Source: Cinclus cinclus (taxonomy: Eukaryota; Chordata; Aves; Passeriformes; Cinclidae). From it: 64,000 bases of DNA. Made by a program: the position numbers and the translations under genes. Under the pieces are notes generated by a model, which had not been told where the DNA came from, did not search any database, and worked only from the letters and a program-made list of their open reading frames with translations. Below, in pieces: positions 1-16,394 of this stretch. Each line of letters opens with the position of its first letter. Within the stretch, counting starts at the first letter, position 1. The stretch is from the NCBI RefSeq assembly GCF_963662255.1, contig NC_085060.1, forward strand, positions 8,619,630-8,683,629, given 5' to 3'.

Positions 1-57
1 TGAGAGGCTGCTTGGCCAACCAAGGGGACTTGGATGCCGAGTGGAATATCTTTATGG
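1..57 (+). CDS. GPC4: Glypican-4, exon 4 (3' part only)
   Basis: Partial coding exon cut by the window start. In the frame that leaves the first two bases as the end of an ATG codon, it encodes RGCLANQGDLDAEWNIFM, which matches the glypican-4/6 core segment MRGCLANQGDLDFEWNNF. The Cys belongs to the conserved disulfide set of the glypican N-terminal core. The exon ends in G before a consensus GTAAGG donor (58-63), a phase-1 intron; the split codon joins to exon 5 as GAT (Asp). Glypican-4 is a GPI-anchored heparan-sulfate proteoglycan at the cell surface that modulates Wnt, FGF and BMP signalling. Upstream exons, including the signal peptide, lie outside the window. Confidence 0.93.
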
Positions 58-5961
<5,904 letters not shown>

Positions 5962-6085
5962 TGAATGCCCTTTCAAGTATATATAAAGCTAATGTAGTAC
6001 TTTGGGCAGGGGCTGCATTGGAGCCTGGAAAAGGGAGGCTTTTGTGACCTCTTATTTAATAAAATCCTTTCCTTCTCTCACATAG

Positions 6086-6232
6086 GTTTTCCAGGGATGT
6101 GGCCAGCCAAAAACACTTGCCCAAGGCCGGACTGCTCGCTCTGTCTCTGAAAGTGGATTCAGCGCTCGTTTCAGACCGTACAACCCCGAGGAGCGACCAA
6201 CAACAGCTGCTGGCACGAGCTTGGACCGACTG
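6086..6232 (+). CDS. GPC4: Glypican-4, exon 6 with furin-type cleavage site
   Basis: This 147-bp exon (49 codons, phase 0 at both ends) follows acceptor TCTCACATAG and precedes donor GTGAGT. It begins [14 protein letters not shown] and ends [11 protein letters not shown], matching the human GPC4 stretch VFQGCGPP through AAGTSLDRL. It contains [17 protein letters not shown]. Human GPC4 has RISRSISESAFSARFRP at the same place, where proprotein convertases cut glypicans into two disulfide-linked parts. The RXXR pattern is kept although the middle residues differ. This links the core to the C-terminal region near the membrane. Confidence 0.96.
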
Positions 6233-6632
6233 GTGAGTGCCTGGTGCTGCTGGTGCCACACAGGTGCTTCATACTCAGCTACCGCAGTATATAATTTACC
6301 ATTTTTAATTGATAGGCTTTCTTAATATTCCTTGGCTGTTTTCAAACTCTCTAAGGGGTGTAATCTGCCCATAGCTCTAGACATTAATTACCTCAGCGCC
6401 TCCATGTCAGAGAAGTGCCTGTGTTAAAAGCTTGGCTTATGAATAATATGTGTTTGAGGAGCAGTGTTTAATTTTGTATTAAAAAAAGTAAATCAGCCGT
6501 CAAAACTCACAGCCTGAAGATCTGGGCAGTACATGTCTATTGTGATAAAAAATACCTTCCCAACTTTGCTTCTACTGAGTGTTTGGTATTCTGGATTATG
6601 TCTTGTGTTTCTTTTTTTCTTTTATTTAATAG

Positions 6633-6769
6633 GTTACTGATGTGAAAGAGAAGCTGAAACAAGCCAAAAAATTTTGGTCGTCTCTCCCTGGCAACATTTG
6701 CAATGATGAAAAGATGTCTGTAGGCACTGTAAATGAGAATGAGTGCTGGAATGGGAGCGCCAAGAGCAG
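6633..6769 (+). CDS. GPC4: Glypican-4, exon 7
   Basis: This 137-bp exon encodes 45 codons plus two bases of a split Arg codon. It begins [20 protein letters not shown] and ends [10 protein letters not shown]. Human GPC4 reads [19 protein letters not shown] and DDCWNGKGKSR at the same points; GPC6 differs more (KLSKKVWSALP), which supports GPC4. Two cysteines (NICND and ECWNG) are conserved. NGS in ECWNGSAK is a possible N-glycosylation sequon not evident in the human sequence. The donor after CAG is GTTTGG, weaker than the other donors of this gene because +3 is T. Confidence 0.95.
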
Positions 6770-8917
6770 GTTTGGTGATGCTGCTGCTTCCCCTGGTTAA
6801 CCCTTTCCCTGTGTCCTGACCCCCTCTCCCTGAGCCCTTTTCTCCTACAGGAGTGATCCCAGCTCACCCAACACAGGCTGCTGCCATTACCCCTTTTGTT
6901 TTAGTAGGTGGAAGAGCTGGAATGTAACACCAAAGTGTTGTCAAGCTCTACGTGGGGGGTTGTTTTAGAGGAGGGAACAGAGCATAGATACCCAAATAGG
7001 TCATCTCTCCTTGGACCTAAGCAAGCCCCTTACTAGTGGTTTGTGGAACTGGGGAGATGATCTGTACAAAATCCTGTATCACAGCCACAGAGCAGAGGTG
7101 CTTGTGTTGTCTGAGGATGCTGTTGCCCAGTGCCTCCAGCTGGTGTTTCCACCAGGAACTGGTTTCTTTGTTGAGCAAGGGCAGGGGCAATGGAGGGTGG
7201 AGACCTTCTCCACTGCTGAGGTCAGTGGCACAAGGGGGCCAGTGGTTTCATTCACATTTTTTATGGAAAAAAATCTAAAGATTTTTTTTCTTCTTGTAAG
7301 GAAGAAATTGCCAACACATGAGTAAGCTGGGGTTTTTCAGTCATATGGTTTATGTAACTGTTTAACTTTTATTTTGGAAATAAAAGTTTCTCTTCTTTTT
7401 TCTGTTTGCTTACTGAGGAAATAAGCACAATCCAAGATGTTCCATTAAAAAAAAAAGTCATTGTCTGGGGTTTTCCAGTAGTTTTTCTAAGTAATAACAG
7501 GTTCTGCCCTGGATAGTTTTGGGCCACAGCACTAAGCCAGACCTCATAACTTGTGCACTGTTTTGTGTGTGCCTAAAACTGCCATACTTTGCTAGGGCAA
7601 TGTTTTGGGTGTATTTGATAAGAAGTCTCCTGAAGTCTTGTTTATCAGCAGCTTCTAGGGGCTTTTCACAGAAGATACCCCCCGTGTGTGCAGGGCCACC
7701 AGTATCAAGGGGGAGAGATGGAAACTTGGCAGCACTTGGCAAGGAGACAGGGCAGGCTGGAGATCCTATGTGGGTTGGGCAAGATAACTTGCTTTACTAT
7801 TTTCTCCATTACTCCAATAAGGTAGAAGTTTGGTTGTATTCCACGCTTTGGTCTCAGACTTCTTTGAAACATACAGTATTGATCACAAGTAATAACAAAA
7901 CTGTCACCACCAATTATCATCATCATTGTCACTCCTATATATAGGACAGGATTTGAGCATGCTTTTCAGAGTATGCTTACATGTCTCTGCCTGGTGTCCA
8001 GGATCAATAGACTGCACTAAAGGCTTTTCTCTGTCTTGTGATACTGATGTTGGCATCATAACTAAGAAAAGTAATGTTTTCTTCTGTTAAACTGATCTTT
8101 CTGGCAAGGCAGGTCATTGGAGGGAAGTGGATGTGTCCTGTTGCTGCTGTGTAAGATAATACTCCAAACACCCGTGTCAGGAGATGTATTCAGCTTGTTT
8201 TTGTTGCTCACTCTCTCTTTTAAACCAAGAGGTTGTACATGTGTTCAGACCTGAGTATGTACACCTTCTGAAGCTGAGCATCTTGGCTCTCCCCTTCTCT
8301 GATGTATGGGGCTACAGGATCACATCTTCAGCATCACAGATGTTTCTCCTGCTGGGGTTATTAGGGAAATTGCATCTCACGTCTGTGTGGTGAGAAGCAC
8401 ACATTCAATATCCCAGCTTGATGGTTAAGGTGCATTACTCAAAGCCAGAATGACACTCTTGCCTGCAGCAGTTACTGTAGGTTTCTGTGGGATAACTATG
8501 GTCTGGAAGGTTGTGTTCCCAAAAGTCATCTAACTGGCATCAAGGTATCTCAGCACTTGGTATTGCTCTGCAGCCTGCAGCTAGCTGATTTATGCTGTTG
8601 AAAGCCTTTATTAATATAAACCCCAGATCTTCCTTTTCTTTTCAAGCTGGGGAGAAAATTGTCATTCCCTTGCTCTTGTGGCACAGTGTAAATGAAAACA
8701 GTGCTTCTTCATTCCCCATGCTGCAGAGATTGCAGGGAAGGGAGATGGGGTAAGAGGAGCTGTGTGAGGTTTAGCATGTGGAAAGATGCTGTTGGGCTCA
8801 GAATATCACCCAGACTGAAAGCAGGGATGACATTGCAGAGTTTCCATGGGATCATCCTTCAGCACAAGACCCTGCTGTGCTACGGCTCTGGTACCAGCAG
8901 CAATGCTTTCTTTTCAG
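6770..8917 (+). other. GPC4: GPC4 intron 7
   Basis: This 2.1-kb phase-2 intron has a weak donor (GTTTGG) and a strong acceptor (CTTTCTTTTCAG). I see no repeat family, RNA gene or extra exon in it. The open frames at about 7011-7325 and 7519-7944 have no recognisable protein signature and no continuity with the glypican frame. Confidence 0.8.
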
Positions 8918-9093
8918 GTATGACTTTGCAGTGACTGGAAATGGCTTAGCAAGTCAAGTGAATAACCCAGAGGTTGAAGTCGATATTACCAAGCCAGACA
9001 TGGTGATTCGTCGGCAAATCATGGCTCTACGGGTGATGACCAACAAGCTGAAGAATGCCTACAGTGGGAACGATGTTGACTTCATTGACATAA
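8918..9093 (+). CDS. GPC4: Glypican-4, exon 8
   Basis: This 176-bp exon starts after acceptor TTCTTTTCAG; its first base completes the Arg codon. It continues [20 protein letters not shown] and later [18 protein letters not shown], ending NDVDFIDI plus one base. Human GPC4 has [20 protein letters not shown] and [18 protein letters not shown], whereas GPC6 lacks FAVTGNG. This is the clearest evidence for GPC4 over GPC6. The donor is GTATGT (phase 1). The segment is the last structured helix before the glycosaminoglycan-bearing stalk. Confidence 0.97.
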
Positions 9094-9257
9094 GTATGTT
9101 TGCTGTTGTTTGCCTTTTGCTTTTTCTTTTTCCCCTTTTAATTGGATTTCATGCTAACACGGGTAACTGGTTAAGCTTCAGCTGTGTGTGAGCATGTTAG
9201 TGAAGAGGGTGGGAACCAGGCTCTGCCAGGCTGTGTGAGGAGGGGTGTTCCCACAAA

Positions 9258-9800
9258 GCCATGCAATGGCTTGGCTTAGAAAGGACCTTTAAAGGTCATT
9301 TAGTCTAACACCTAGAGACATCATCTACTACATGAGGCTGCTCAGAGCCCCATCCAACCAGCCTGACCTTGAGTCTTTCCAGACGTAGGGAGCTGACCGG
9401 TGCTCTGGATAGCCTGAGCCACAGTGTTCCACCACCCTCATCATAAAACTATTTCTTCCTTATATCAAATCTAAATCTACTTTGTTTTAGTTTAAAACCA
9501 TTCTCCCTTGTCTTAATGCAACCATCCCAGCTCTCTCAGTCTGTCCTCACAGAAAAGAAGTTCCAGCCTCTGAGTATTTTGGTGTCCTCTGGGCTCTCTC
9601 CAGCTCTCTCCATTCCTATGCCGGGGGCCCCAGAGCTGGATGCAGAACTCCATGTGGGGTCTCATGAGTAGAGTAAAAGGGGTGAATCCCCTCCTTTGAC
9701 CTGCTGCTCACAGTGCTTTTGGTGCAGCCCAGGATGTGGTAGACTTTCTGGGCTGCCCCCATTGCCCAGATGTGATGACTGCACGCAGAAATCACATTAA
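9258..9800 (-). mobile_element. CR1 LINE fragment, antisense, in GPC4 intron 8
   Basis: The + strand reads GAAAGGACCTTTAAAGGTCA, then GCCCCATCCAACCAGCCTGA, and further on CCCAGAGCTGGATGCAGAACTCC and GATGTGGTAGACTTTCTGGG. These are the antisense of the well-known 3' part of CR1, so the element lies on the minus strand with its 3' end near 9258. Only the 3' end is kept, as is usual for 5'-truncated CR1 copies. It has many substitutions and indels and no intact reverse-transcriptase frame. It fills most of the 826-bp last intron and stops about 120 bp before the exon 9 acceptor. Confidence 0.88.
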
Positions 9801-9919
9801 CCAGGGGACCCACGCTTACCTCTCATAAACACCAGAACAGCCACACTCTTTCTTGCCTTTTCCCCCTTCTGTGTTGTGCAGCCAGCAGAGGAGGCCAGCA
9901 GGTGTATTTGTTTCCCCAG

Positions 9920-10128
9920 GTGAGGAGAGCAGCGGGGAGGAGAGCGGCAGCGGCTGCGAGCTCCAGCAGTGCTCCCCGGAGTTCGAGTTCAACGCCACCG
10001 AGGTCACTGGGAACTCCAACAAGAGTGACAAGACCGTGAACACTTCTGCTGCCACCACGAATGGTCTATCACAAGCAGCCTTGCTCCTTAGTATTTTGTT
10101 CTTGGCCATGCAAAGACAATGGAGATAA
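9920..10128 (+). CDS. GPC4: Glypican-4, exon 9: heparan-sulfate sites, GPI signal, stop
   Basis: The terminal coding exon follows acceptor TTTCCCCAG and completes a Ser codon (A|GT). It begins EESSGEESGSGCELQQCSPE. The Ser-Gly pairs in an acidic setting are the heparan-sulfate attachment cluster of glypicans; human GPC4 has [20 protein letters not shown]. NAT and NKS downstream are N-glycosylation sequons. The polar linker is divergent, as is usual here. The tail QAALLLSILFLAMQRQWR is the hydrophobic GPI-transamidase signal, close to the human ending ILFLVMQREWR. The omega site is probably in the TSAATTNG region. The stop is TAA at 10126-10128. Confidence 0.97.
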
Positions 10129-11323
10129 TTGTGCAGCATAGGGGGAGGGGAAAAGACTTTTATTATCAAAGGTAGAAGGCACCTGCTTTCACTTTTATAC
10201 CATCTAGAGACTTTGCTTTTTAAGTTAATGGACAACAGTGTACAGTTTTTACTATGTTGCCACTGGTTTTAAGATACTGATTTATTTTTTTTCCCTTGCT
10301 ATCCTGGGAATAACAGGAACGGGAAGTACCAATCTATCCTGTTCACCAAGAGTCCATGTTAGAGGTGGATAACAAAAATGTATATACAAGCCTGTAGTTA
10401 GCTCTGCATTTGTGTCTTTATCACTTTTTTCTTTTACTTTATTTCTTACAAAAACAAAAACCCCAGGGTCTTCTCTTGGCCTGTAACAAGTATGTGTTTC
10501 TGAAACGAGAAATATCTGTACAGAAGCAGGTTTTATTTATCATGTTATCTTATGGAGAAAAAAAAAATTGCCCAACAAGCGGAAAATGTTTCATGTAGTT
10601 AACTTCCCATTTATCCACATTATGTTAGTTGCCTTATCTGGAGAGAAGTGGAAGTAATTTGTCTTTATTATGTGGTAAAACAGAAGGTGAAGGCAGAACT
10701 GGTCATCATGCCAAGGGCCCCGTTTGCTTAGGGCATCCATGCCAGGTGCAGGTTGTGCTTGCTTTACAGGAGGTTTGGTTAAATTGGAAGGGACTACAGA
10801 GAATTCCCATTCTGCAGATGCTGAGAAGAGTTGTCCTTTGTTCCCCGGGATCCTTGCAATTGGCTGTAACTCCTGTGGGTCAGTTCCCAACGTGCATCCC
10901 CCATGGGAATGAGGCATTAAACTTGTTCAGTTGGAAACAACTTGTCGTCTCGCAGATCCAAATGCCAACATGTGTCTTGTCTGCACGTTTGTAAGGAGAA
11001 TGCTGGATTGATTTTTTAACTGTTTCAGTTCTGGTTTTAAGGAATGCTGTGTGGGAGGGCAGGTGGGGAGGGGTTGGGTTTGTTTTTGCAAGAGTTTTGT
11101 TTCCTCTCTGATGGGGGCAAAAGAGAAGGAGCAGGCACTGTTGCAGGTACATGGAAGCAGGAGCTGGCAGGGCTGAAGATGCCTCATTTTGGGTGTGTTT
11201 GGTCTCCTGGGAGCTGCTGCCCAGCACCTGGAGCTTTTTGGCACTACCTGAGACACCGTCCTCTCTCTACCTGTGCTGTTGGAGTTGGAACAATGTTATG
11301 GTGAACAGCAACTCATGAATAAA
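10129..11323 (+). other. GPC4: GPC4 3' UTR (minimum extent)
   Basis: Sequence after the GPC4 stop codon without a recognisable gene or repeat. It ends here at the first good AATAAA (11318-11323). The 3' end could lie further out, since AATAAA also occurs at about 11751, 12176 and 12303. It contains AT-rich stretches typical of 3' UTRs, such as TTTATTTTTTTTCCC near 10270 and TGTATATACAAG near 10380. The exact mRNA end cannot be set from sequence alone. Confidence 0.6.
11318..11323 (+). promoter_or_regulatory. GPC4: Candidate poly(A) signal AATAAA, proximal
   Basis: The canonical hexamer in CTCATGAATAAAAGAAATG lies about 1.19 kb after the GPC4 stop codon. It is followed by a U-rich stretch (TATATTTTTAAG) that could act as the downstream element. 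It is the first canonical hexamer after the stop that I noticed. Confidence 0.5.
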
Positions 11324-12175
11324 AGAAATGTATATTTTTAAGAAAAGAGATTAAATAATTTTTTAGAGTTTAGCAAAAGCAACGTCTTTGGAAAGACTCA
11401 AAATTACTCTGCATGTCTCTTCCTGCTTTGGGTAGCCTTTAGGTCTGGCTGGATGCCTGGATCTGGCCAGGAGAGCAATCCAGAGAGAAAAGGGTTGCTC
11501 TATTCCACCCTTGTATCATAAAGGATAAGTTTCTATTTTTATATTTAAGCATTAATTACTTGTTAGCTCAGGGTCAGCATTATACTCAACTTTATTTTCA
11601 CACCAAATTTCTGCAAAGCTATAAAGACAGTATTCTTGGCTGGTATAAATAATCCTGGAGGCTTAATTTTACTAGAAGTAGCCAGTTATTTATTAAAACA
11701 TGATGTTAGTAGAGTTAGGGATATTCTGGCTAGATTATTTTTCTCTAGAAAATAAATCATGGAACCATAAAATTGAAAAAAATATAAATTTATGTGTGGG
11801 AAAAAATGGATTGTAAATAGCTAAATTGCCTTGCGAGGAATTGGAAAATGTGCTGATACTTAGAAACTACCTCAGTTCTGAGGAATTTCCTTTCTAGCTT
11901 TGAGTGCTATTGCATTTACTTGGTAGAAGTGAATCTGGTCTCCAATATGTAGCTGAAAGAGTTATCCCTATAGACCTTGTTAGATTGTTTTTAATTTAGA
12001 GGGTTGAACTACATCCAGCTGTTTTCTTTCAGCAAAGTTCCCTAACAAAGAGAATTTCTGAATTAAATATTGCTGATGGTTTCCATGACTTTTCCTGATT
12101 TGTTTGGTTTCATAGCATTTTCTGATTGCCCTTTAATTATTTAAATGGTTCTAGCCATTTGAATTTTAATCCCGA

Positions 12176-12181
12176 AATAAA
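12176..12181 (+). promoter_or_regulatory. GPC4: Candidate poly(A) signal AATAAA, distal
   Basis: The hexamer in CCCGAAATAAACAAACC lies about 2.05 kb after the stop codon. Others are near 11751 (GAAAATAAATCATG) and 12303 (AAAAATAAAACTTC). Any of these could end a longer GPC4 transcript. Downstream GU-rich support is only moderate. Confidence 0.35.
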
Positions 12182-12309
12182 CAAACCTTAGATGCACTAC
12201 CATTGTAAATATATGGAAGTAAGGTCTGACTGGATAACCCTTCTGGCTCATACCCAGCTGGCAGGCCAGCAGAGTTAAATGAAGAAAAAAAAGACTAAAA
12301 AAAATAAAA

Positions 12310-15124
12310 CTTCTTCAGAGCTCTGAGATTGGTGGAACAAAAGCCCTTATGTTCGAGCGGCTGCCTGCTCCAACATCTCCCTTCTTGGTGTAAGTGTTCA
12401 TATGTAAGAAAGTTGTTTATAAATTCTCCAGATTTTGAGCATTTCTGCTCAGAAAACAAAAACACTTCTGAATTTATATTTATTGTTTTACAACTAATTG
12501 CTCACTAATTATTATTCCTCAGTTTTGTACAAGCCACCAATGCAAAGACCTCCTGACAGTTTTCAGTCTGTCCAGTTGGCTTTGTAAATAGCACAAGAGA
12601 CTTCCAGTATATAAAGGACAGATTTGTCACCTGGGGCTGCAGGAAACAAGAGTAAACATCAATGTAGGACGATCAAAAGTTGTGTTCCTGCTTTTATTTT
12701 GAGTTTGTATGTGAAGTTGGCTCTCCGACATGAACTTGTAAATTAAACCATACGGGTAGGGATGAGACATGATGCTCACTTCAGGGAAGGCATGTGCTCC
12801 CCTCTTTCAGATGTTTTTTGTTGTTTTCTTTTTTTTTTTTTTTCCACATAACCATTGCCATTATGAGCATGATTTAAAGAAAAATTCCCATATATAAAAT
12901 TAATTATTAAAGTTAATGGAGCTGGTAAGTGGGCTTCAAATGCAAAATGAAGCAGAAGGTGGTGTCCTTGGCAGCATGGGAGGTGCTGTCTCCCAAAGTA
13001 CTGGAATGAAAAGATCCAGCTCTTAATAGGGCCTGTTTTAACAGCTCCGTGCCTGTCCTGAAGTGGCTTCACAGCTGACAGGTGGAGAGGGAAACAGGGG
13101 GCATGTAATGGGACTGTGATGAGAGTCTCTGGTTTGTGTTGTGTTGGTGCCCCCAAGTCAGGACAAGTGGCCAGAGCAGCAAGAGGAGATTTTCCATGCT
13201 CCAGGGCAGGGTCCTGGTCTTCTCCCTGCTGAGCCAACCTGGGTTTGTCCTGACAGGCAAGGTGGTGTATTAGTTCTGGAGGGTGCAGCCTCTCAGAACA
13301 GTGGTCATTTCTTAGACCAGACTGTGCTATTGTTTCCATCACCATCCCATAATTGCTTTGATAAATGCCTGGCTGGACCAGGCAGGCCCTCTGGTTTGGT
13401 CCTGGCTCCTTCCTCATCCTGGCAACTGGTGTTGGGTATCTCAGAGCATGGCACATAAAAATCCCTTCTACCTGTTTGGATGCTTGTACTTACCATGTGT
13501 CCTACAGTAGTTGCCAGCCTTTTTTGTCCCCTTTCTCACAAAATCACCTCTTGCCTCCCACATGCATCCCACTGTGTGAATGTGGCAGTGTCCCCCATGG
13601 GTGACAGCACTAACCAGATCAGTGACAGCTGCTGCTTGTGCCCTTCACTTGCCAGCACTAAACCATGGTATTTTCACTTGTCCCTGCCACTAGCACATCT
13701 CCACAGCCTGGCATGGCAGACACCCAGGTCTTGCCAGTGCAGACATCCTGGAGCATCCTGGGAACCCTGAAAACCGAGGATTGGGGCGTGTGTGTAAGAT
13801 GGTGGGCATTGCTGCTGCAGGAAATTGGAGCCTGGATAAATCCATCTATTTATTGGAGGAAAACTACTTCTGCTTTTGGGTTTGTTTTTTTTTTAAATGC
13901 TGGTGTCTTTCTTTTTCCATGTAAGCTCAGCTGGGATAATTGCAGTGTCCCTGCCAGATGTGATGGCCAGGAGACACCTGCTTGCAGTGGTTCGTAAACC
14001 AACATTGCAGTTCTGGCCAGGCTGGCAGGAGGATTGCCTGACCTCTTCTGCTTCTCTTCCTCAGAATGTTCTCTAGGACTGGTGGTAATTGAAAAATGCA
14101 TATAAAAATGTGTAGAATGAGGTGAAAATTAATGAAGAAACACTGCAATCCTGATCCCAAATGGTGAAGTGTGCTGTGCTTCATGGCATCTGTCAAATTG
14201 CATGGATTTAATGGAAGACACAGGTTGGTTGGCAATAATGCAATGGTGGTGGTTTTAGGACCACCTGATTGTGAACTAACCCTAGTAATAGTTTCAATTT
14301 CTTGATAATGCTCTTTCAGGAATCAGGTTTTCTGGGTTTGGTTTGCTTTTTTTGTTGCTTTATCCTCTGCTGTGGTTTGTTTGATCACTTGTAGCAGTGT
14401 AAATTGCCTGGGAAGACACAGCTCTTTATGGGCTTGCTGTAATTCTAGGTTAAGTGTGCTCAAATTGCTGTAATTTGTATCTAATGGATTAGATGGATTG
14501 AGAGCCCTGTTGGAGCAAGGAGGGGCTGCCTGCCCCTGGAGGAAGGGAAGGCATCCTGAGCACGGCAGGTCCCTTTGTCCCTCTTCTCTGGCAGAACTGT
14601 CCTTTTCATGGTCCCAGGGGCTGGACAGCCTGGCACAGCTGGGACCCTGCTGGGTGCAGGAGAAGCAGGCAGCTGTGGCAAAGAGGCTTTTGCTGAACCC
14701 AAAAGGTTTTGGGGGATGCTGGTGGCAAGTCCTGATGTGGTGTTGCCTTCCTCTGGTTGCTGTCCCTCTGCTGTTGGGTGGGTGACTGCTGGGGATGTTT
14801 TTCCTTCCTGGACCTGCTCTGCCTTGACCAAAAGGAGACCCTTCTGCCTTTTAGCCTGCTCACTGTGATTTGACCCTGTGGTTCCTTGCTGCCCTGGCTC
14901 TTTTTTCCCCAAACTTTTGCTCTTTGTGGTGGTTCCTCTTGTGCATTTTCTGTGTCCCAGTAGGAGCAGAGTGGGAATATATCTCAATCATGGACACTGG
15001 TGGTCTCCCTTGCAAATGATCTCCACTCAACACCAGCCAGAGATTGCTGCAATTGCCAAAACAGACGTTTTGATTTTAAAAGCAGCTCCTACTTGCATCA
15101 ACAAATTTGCTTCACTTGTTAGTC
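12310..15124. other. Intergenic sequence downstream of GPC4
   Basis: No gene is supported. The interval has a T15 run near 12829-12843 and AT-rich blocks before it. The longest open frame (minus strand, about 12776-13456) gives a Pro/His/Leu-rich peptide with no domain I recognise, and I regard it as chance. Confidence 0.6.
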
Positions 15125-15222
15125 ATTGACATGGTTTAGTGGTGGACTTGGCATTCCTAGGTTAAGGGTTGGACTTAGTATTCTTAGAGGTCTTTCCCAG
15201 TCTTAATGAGTCTATGATTCAT
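15125..15222 (+). mobile_element. CR1 LINE 3' terminal fragment
   Basis: The sequence runs GACATGGTTTAGTGGTGGAC, then GGTTAAGGGTTGGACTTAG, then TCTTAGAGGTCTTTCCCAG and ends GAGTCTATGATTC. This is the characteristic CR1 3' end, in which the terminal ATTCTATGA-type repeat closes the element. It is in sense orientation, truncated to about 100 bp and moderately diverged. Confidence 0.85.
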
Positions 15223-15399
15223 TTAAACATCCAGGTAATGTCTGTCTCCCTGATGGTTTCACAGGAGCTGAGTGTGAGCAGCTTCATCCCTATCTCAAAA
15301 TCTGGGGTGCCTGTGCCCCTCATTCATGTATAGCAGCAATACAATTCCCCTACATAGCTGCTCATCTCCCCAGCGTGTCCTCCCACACTGTCTCCCTCC

Positions 15400-15680
15400 A
15401 CGTGTGTCATTAATTCCTGTAATCTGATGCAAATCAATATGCTAAACCCCTCATTAATTGGGTAACTGATTAATACTAATGAGACTTAAAATCTTGGAGA
15501 AGGTTGAGGGTATTTGTTTCTCCTCTGACAACCTATTGTCAGCCCCACAATGGCTGGCCCTTGGCTGGGCTGGTAATTGCCTCGTGACTGTATTTGCATC
15601 AACATAATGGCAAGGATGTTAGCAGGAGCTAAGGCATCTTTTAGTCTGAACAGGAAAATTCAGGATTAGCGAGGTGGAAT
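15400..15680. promoter_or_regulatory. Candidate conserved non-coding element (homeodomain/octamer-like words)
   Basis: This AT-rich stretch packs TCATTAATTCC, GATGCAAATCAATATG, CTCATTAATTGGG and CTGATTAATACTAATGAG within about 90 bp, then TGTATTTGCATCAAC near 15590. ATGCAAAT and ATTTGCAT are octamer (POU) words, and TAATTA/ATTAAT are homeodomain cores. Such clusters are common in developmental enhancers, and both GPC4 and the expected neighbour HS6ST2 are developmentally regulated. This is inference only; conservation was not tested. Confidence 0.3.
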
Positions 15681-16267
15681 GCATTTGCCAGCAGTTCCTG
15701 GCAGCCCTGTTGTGAAGGGTGGCTTCTCTTCACCTGTAACTCCACTCTGTTGGTTGTTTCCATTATTAACCTGCTTTTCTTCAGAGCTTAATAAGCTCAG
15801 CCATAAAAATCAGGCCTGCCTGAAAACTTGGCACAGTAGGAATTGGCCAGACTTTTATTTTTTCTGGTGGGAAGAGCTGATGATTATTTTTAGAAGAAAT
15901 TGTTTCGTCTGTGAAGTTTAATGGGTTGAAACGCTGTTTTGGCATTCACGAGCCTTCAGACCGGCTTTGTTGAAAACCCCATTTAGCATCACCAATAATA
16001 CAGTAATGCTGAGGATCCCCAGGGACAAGCAACTGAAACAATAGCCGGAATCATACATTTTTAAAGCTAATTGTTGTACACGTTCAGCCATTTCCCCCAC
16101 ACCACTTGCTGTCTTGTGCAAGATGCAGATCCGAGGACAGTGAAGTTCACAAGAGGCATTTCACTATGTTGACAGAAGGTGCATCTGCTTTTCCAGGGAC
16201 TCTTTTATGGAAGCATGGTCATAGATACATATCCACTGGATTCCTGCAGCAGAAAGGCAATTCTGAT
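15681..16267. other. Intergenic sequence, nothing recognised
   Basis: No coding, RNA or repeat signature was found. The open frames here are short and compositionally unremarkable. Confidence 0.5.
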
Positions 16268-16394
16268 TTAACCAAGAGTTTTCTTTTTTGTTGTTTTTGG
16301 TTTGGTTTGGTTTGCTTTTGGGGGGGGGTTGGTGGGGTTTTTTTTTTGTTTTTGTTTTTTTGGGGTTTTTTTGTGTGTTTTTGTTTTGTTTAGG
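16268..16394. repeat. G/T-rich low-complexity tract
   Basis: About 125 bp is nearly pure G and T on the + strand, with GGTTTGGTTTGGTTTG, a G9 run near 16320 and several T7-T10 runs. This is strand-asymmetric simple sequence. Translations of it are low-complexity Phe/Gly or Lys/Pro/Thr and are not genes. Confidence 0.9.

Noticed and set aside
9616..9813. Open frame of 65 codons on the minus strand in GPC4 intron 8
   Set aside because: It falls inside the CR1 fragment and is a remnant of that element, not a host gene.
12776..13456. 226-codon open frame on the minus strand
   Set aside because: No domain, no splice or promoter context, compositionally like chance translation; it also includes a poly-A/Lys stretch from the T15 run.
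14481..14987. Overlapping 168-, 97- and 95-codon open frames
   Set aside because: Several frames on both strands are open in the same GC-rich patch, the usual sign of low stop density rather than coding.
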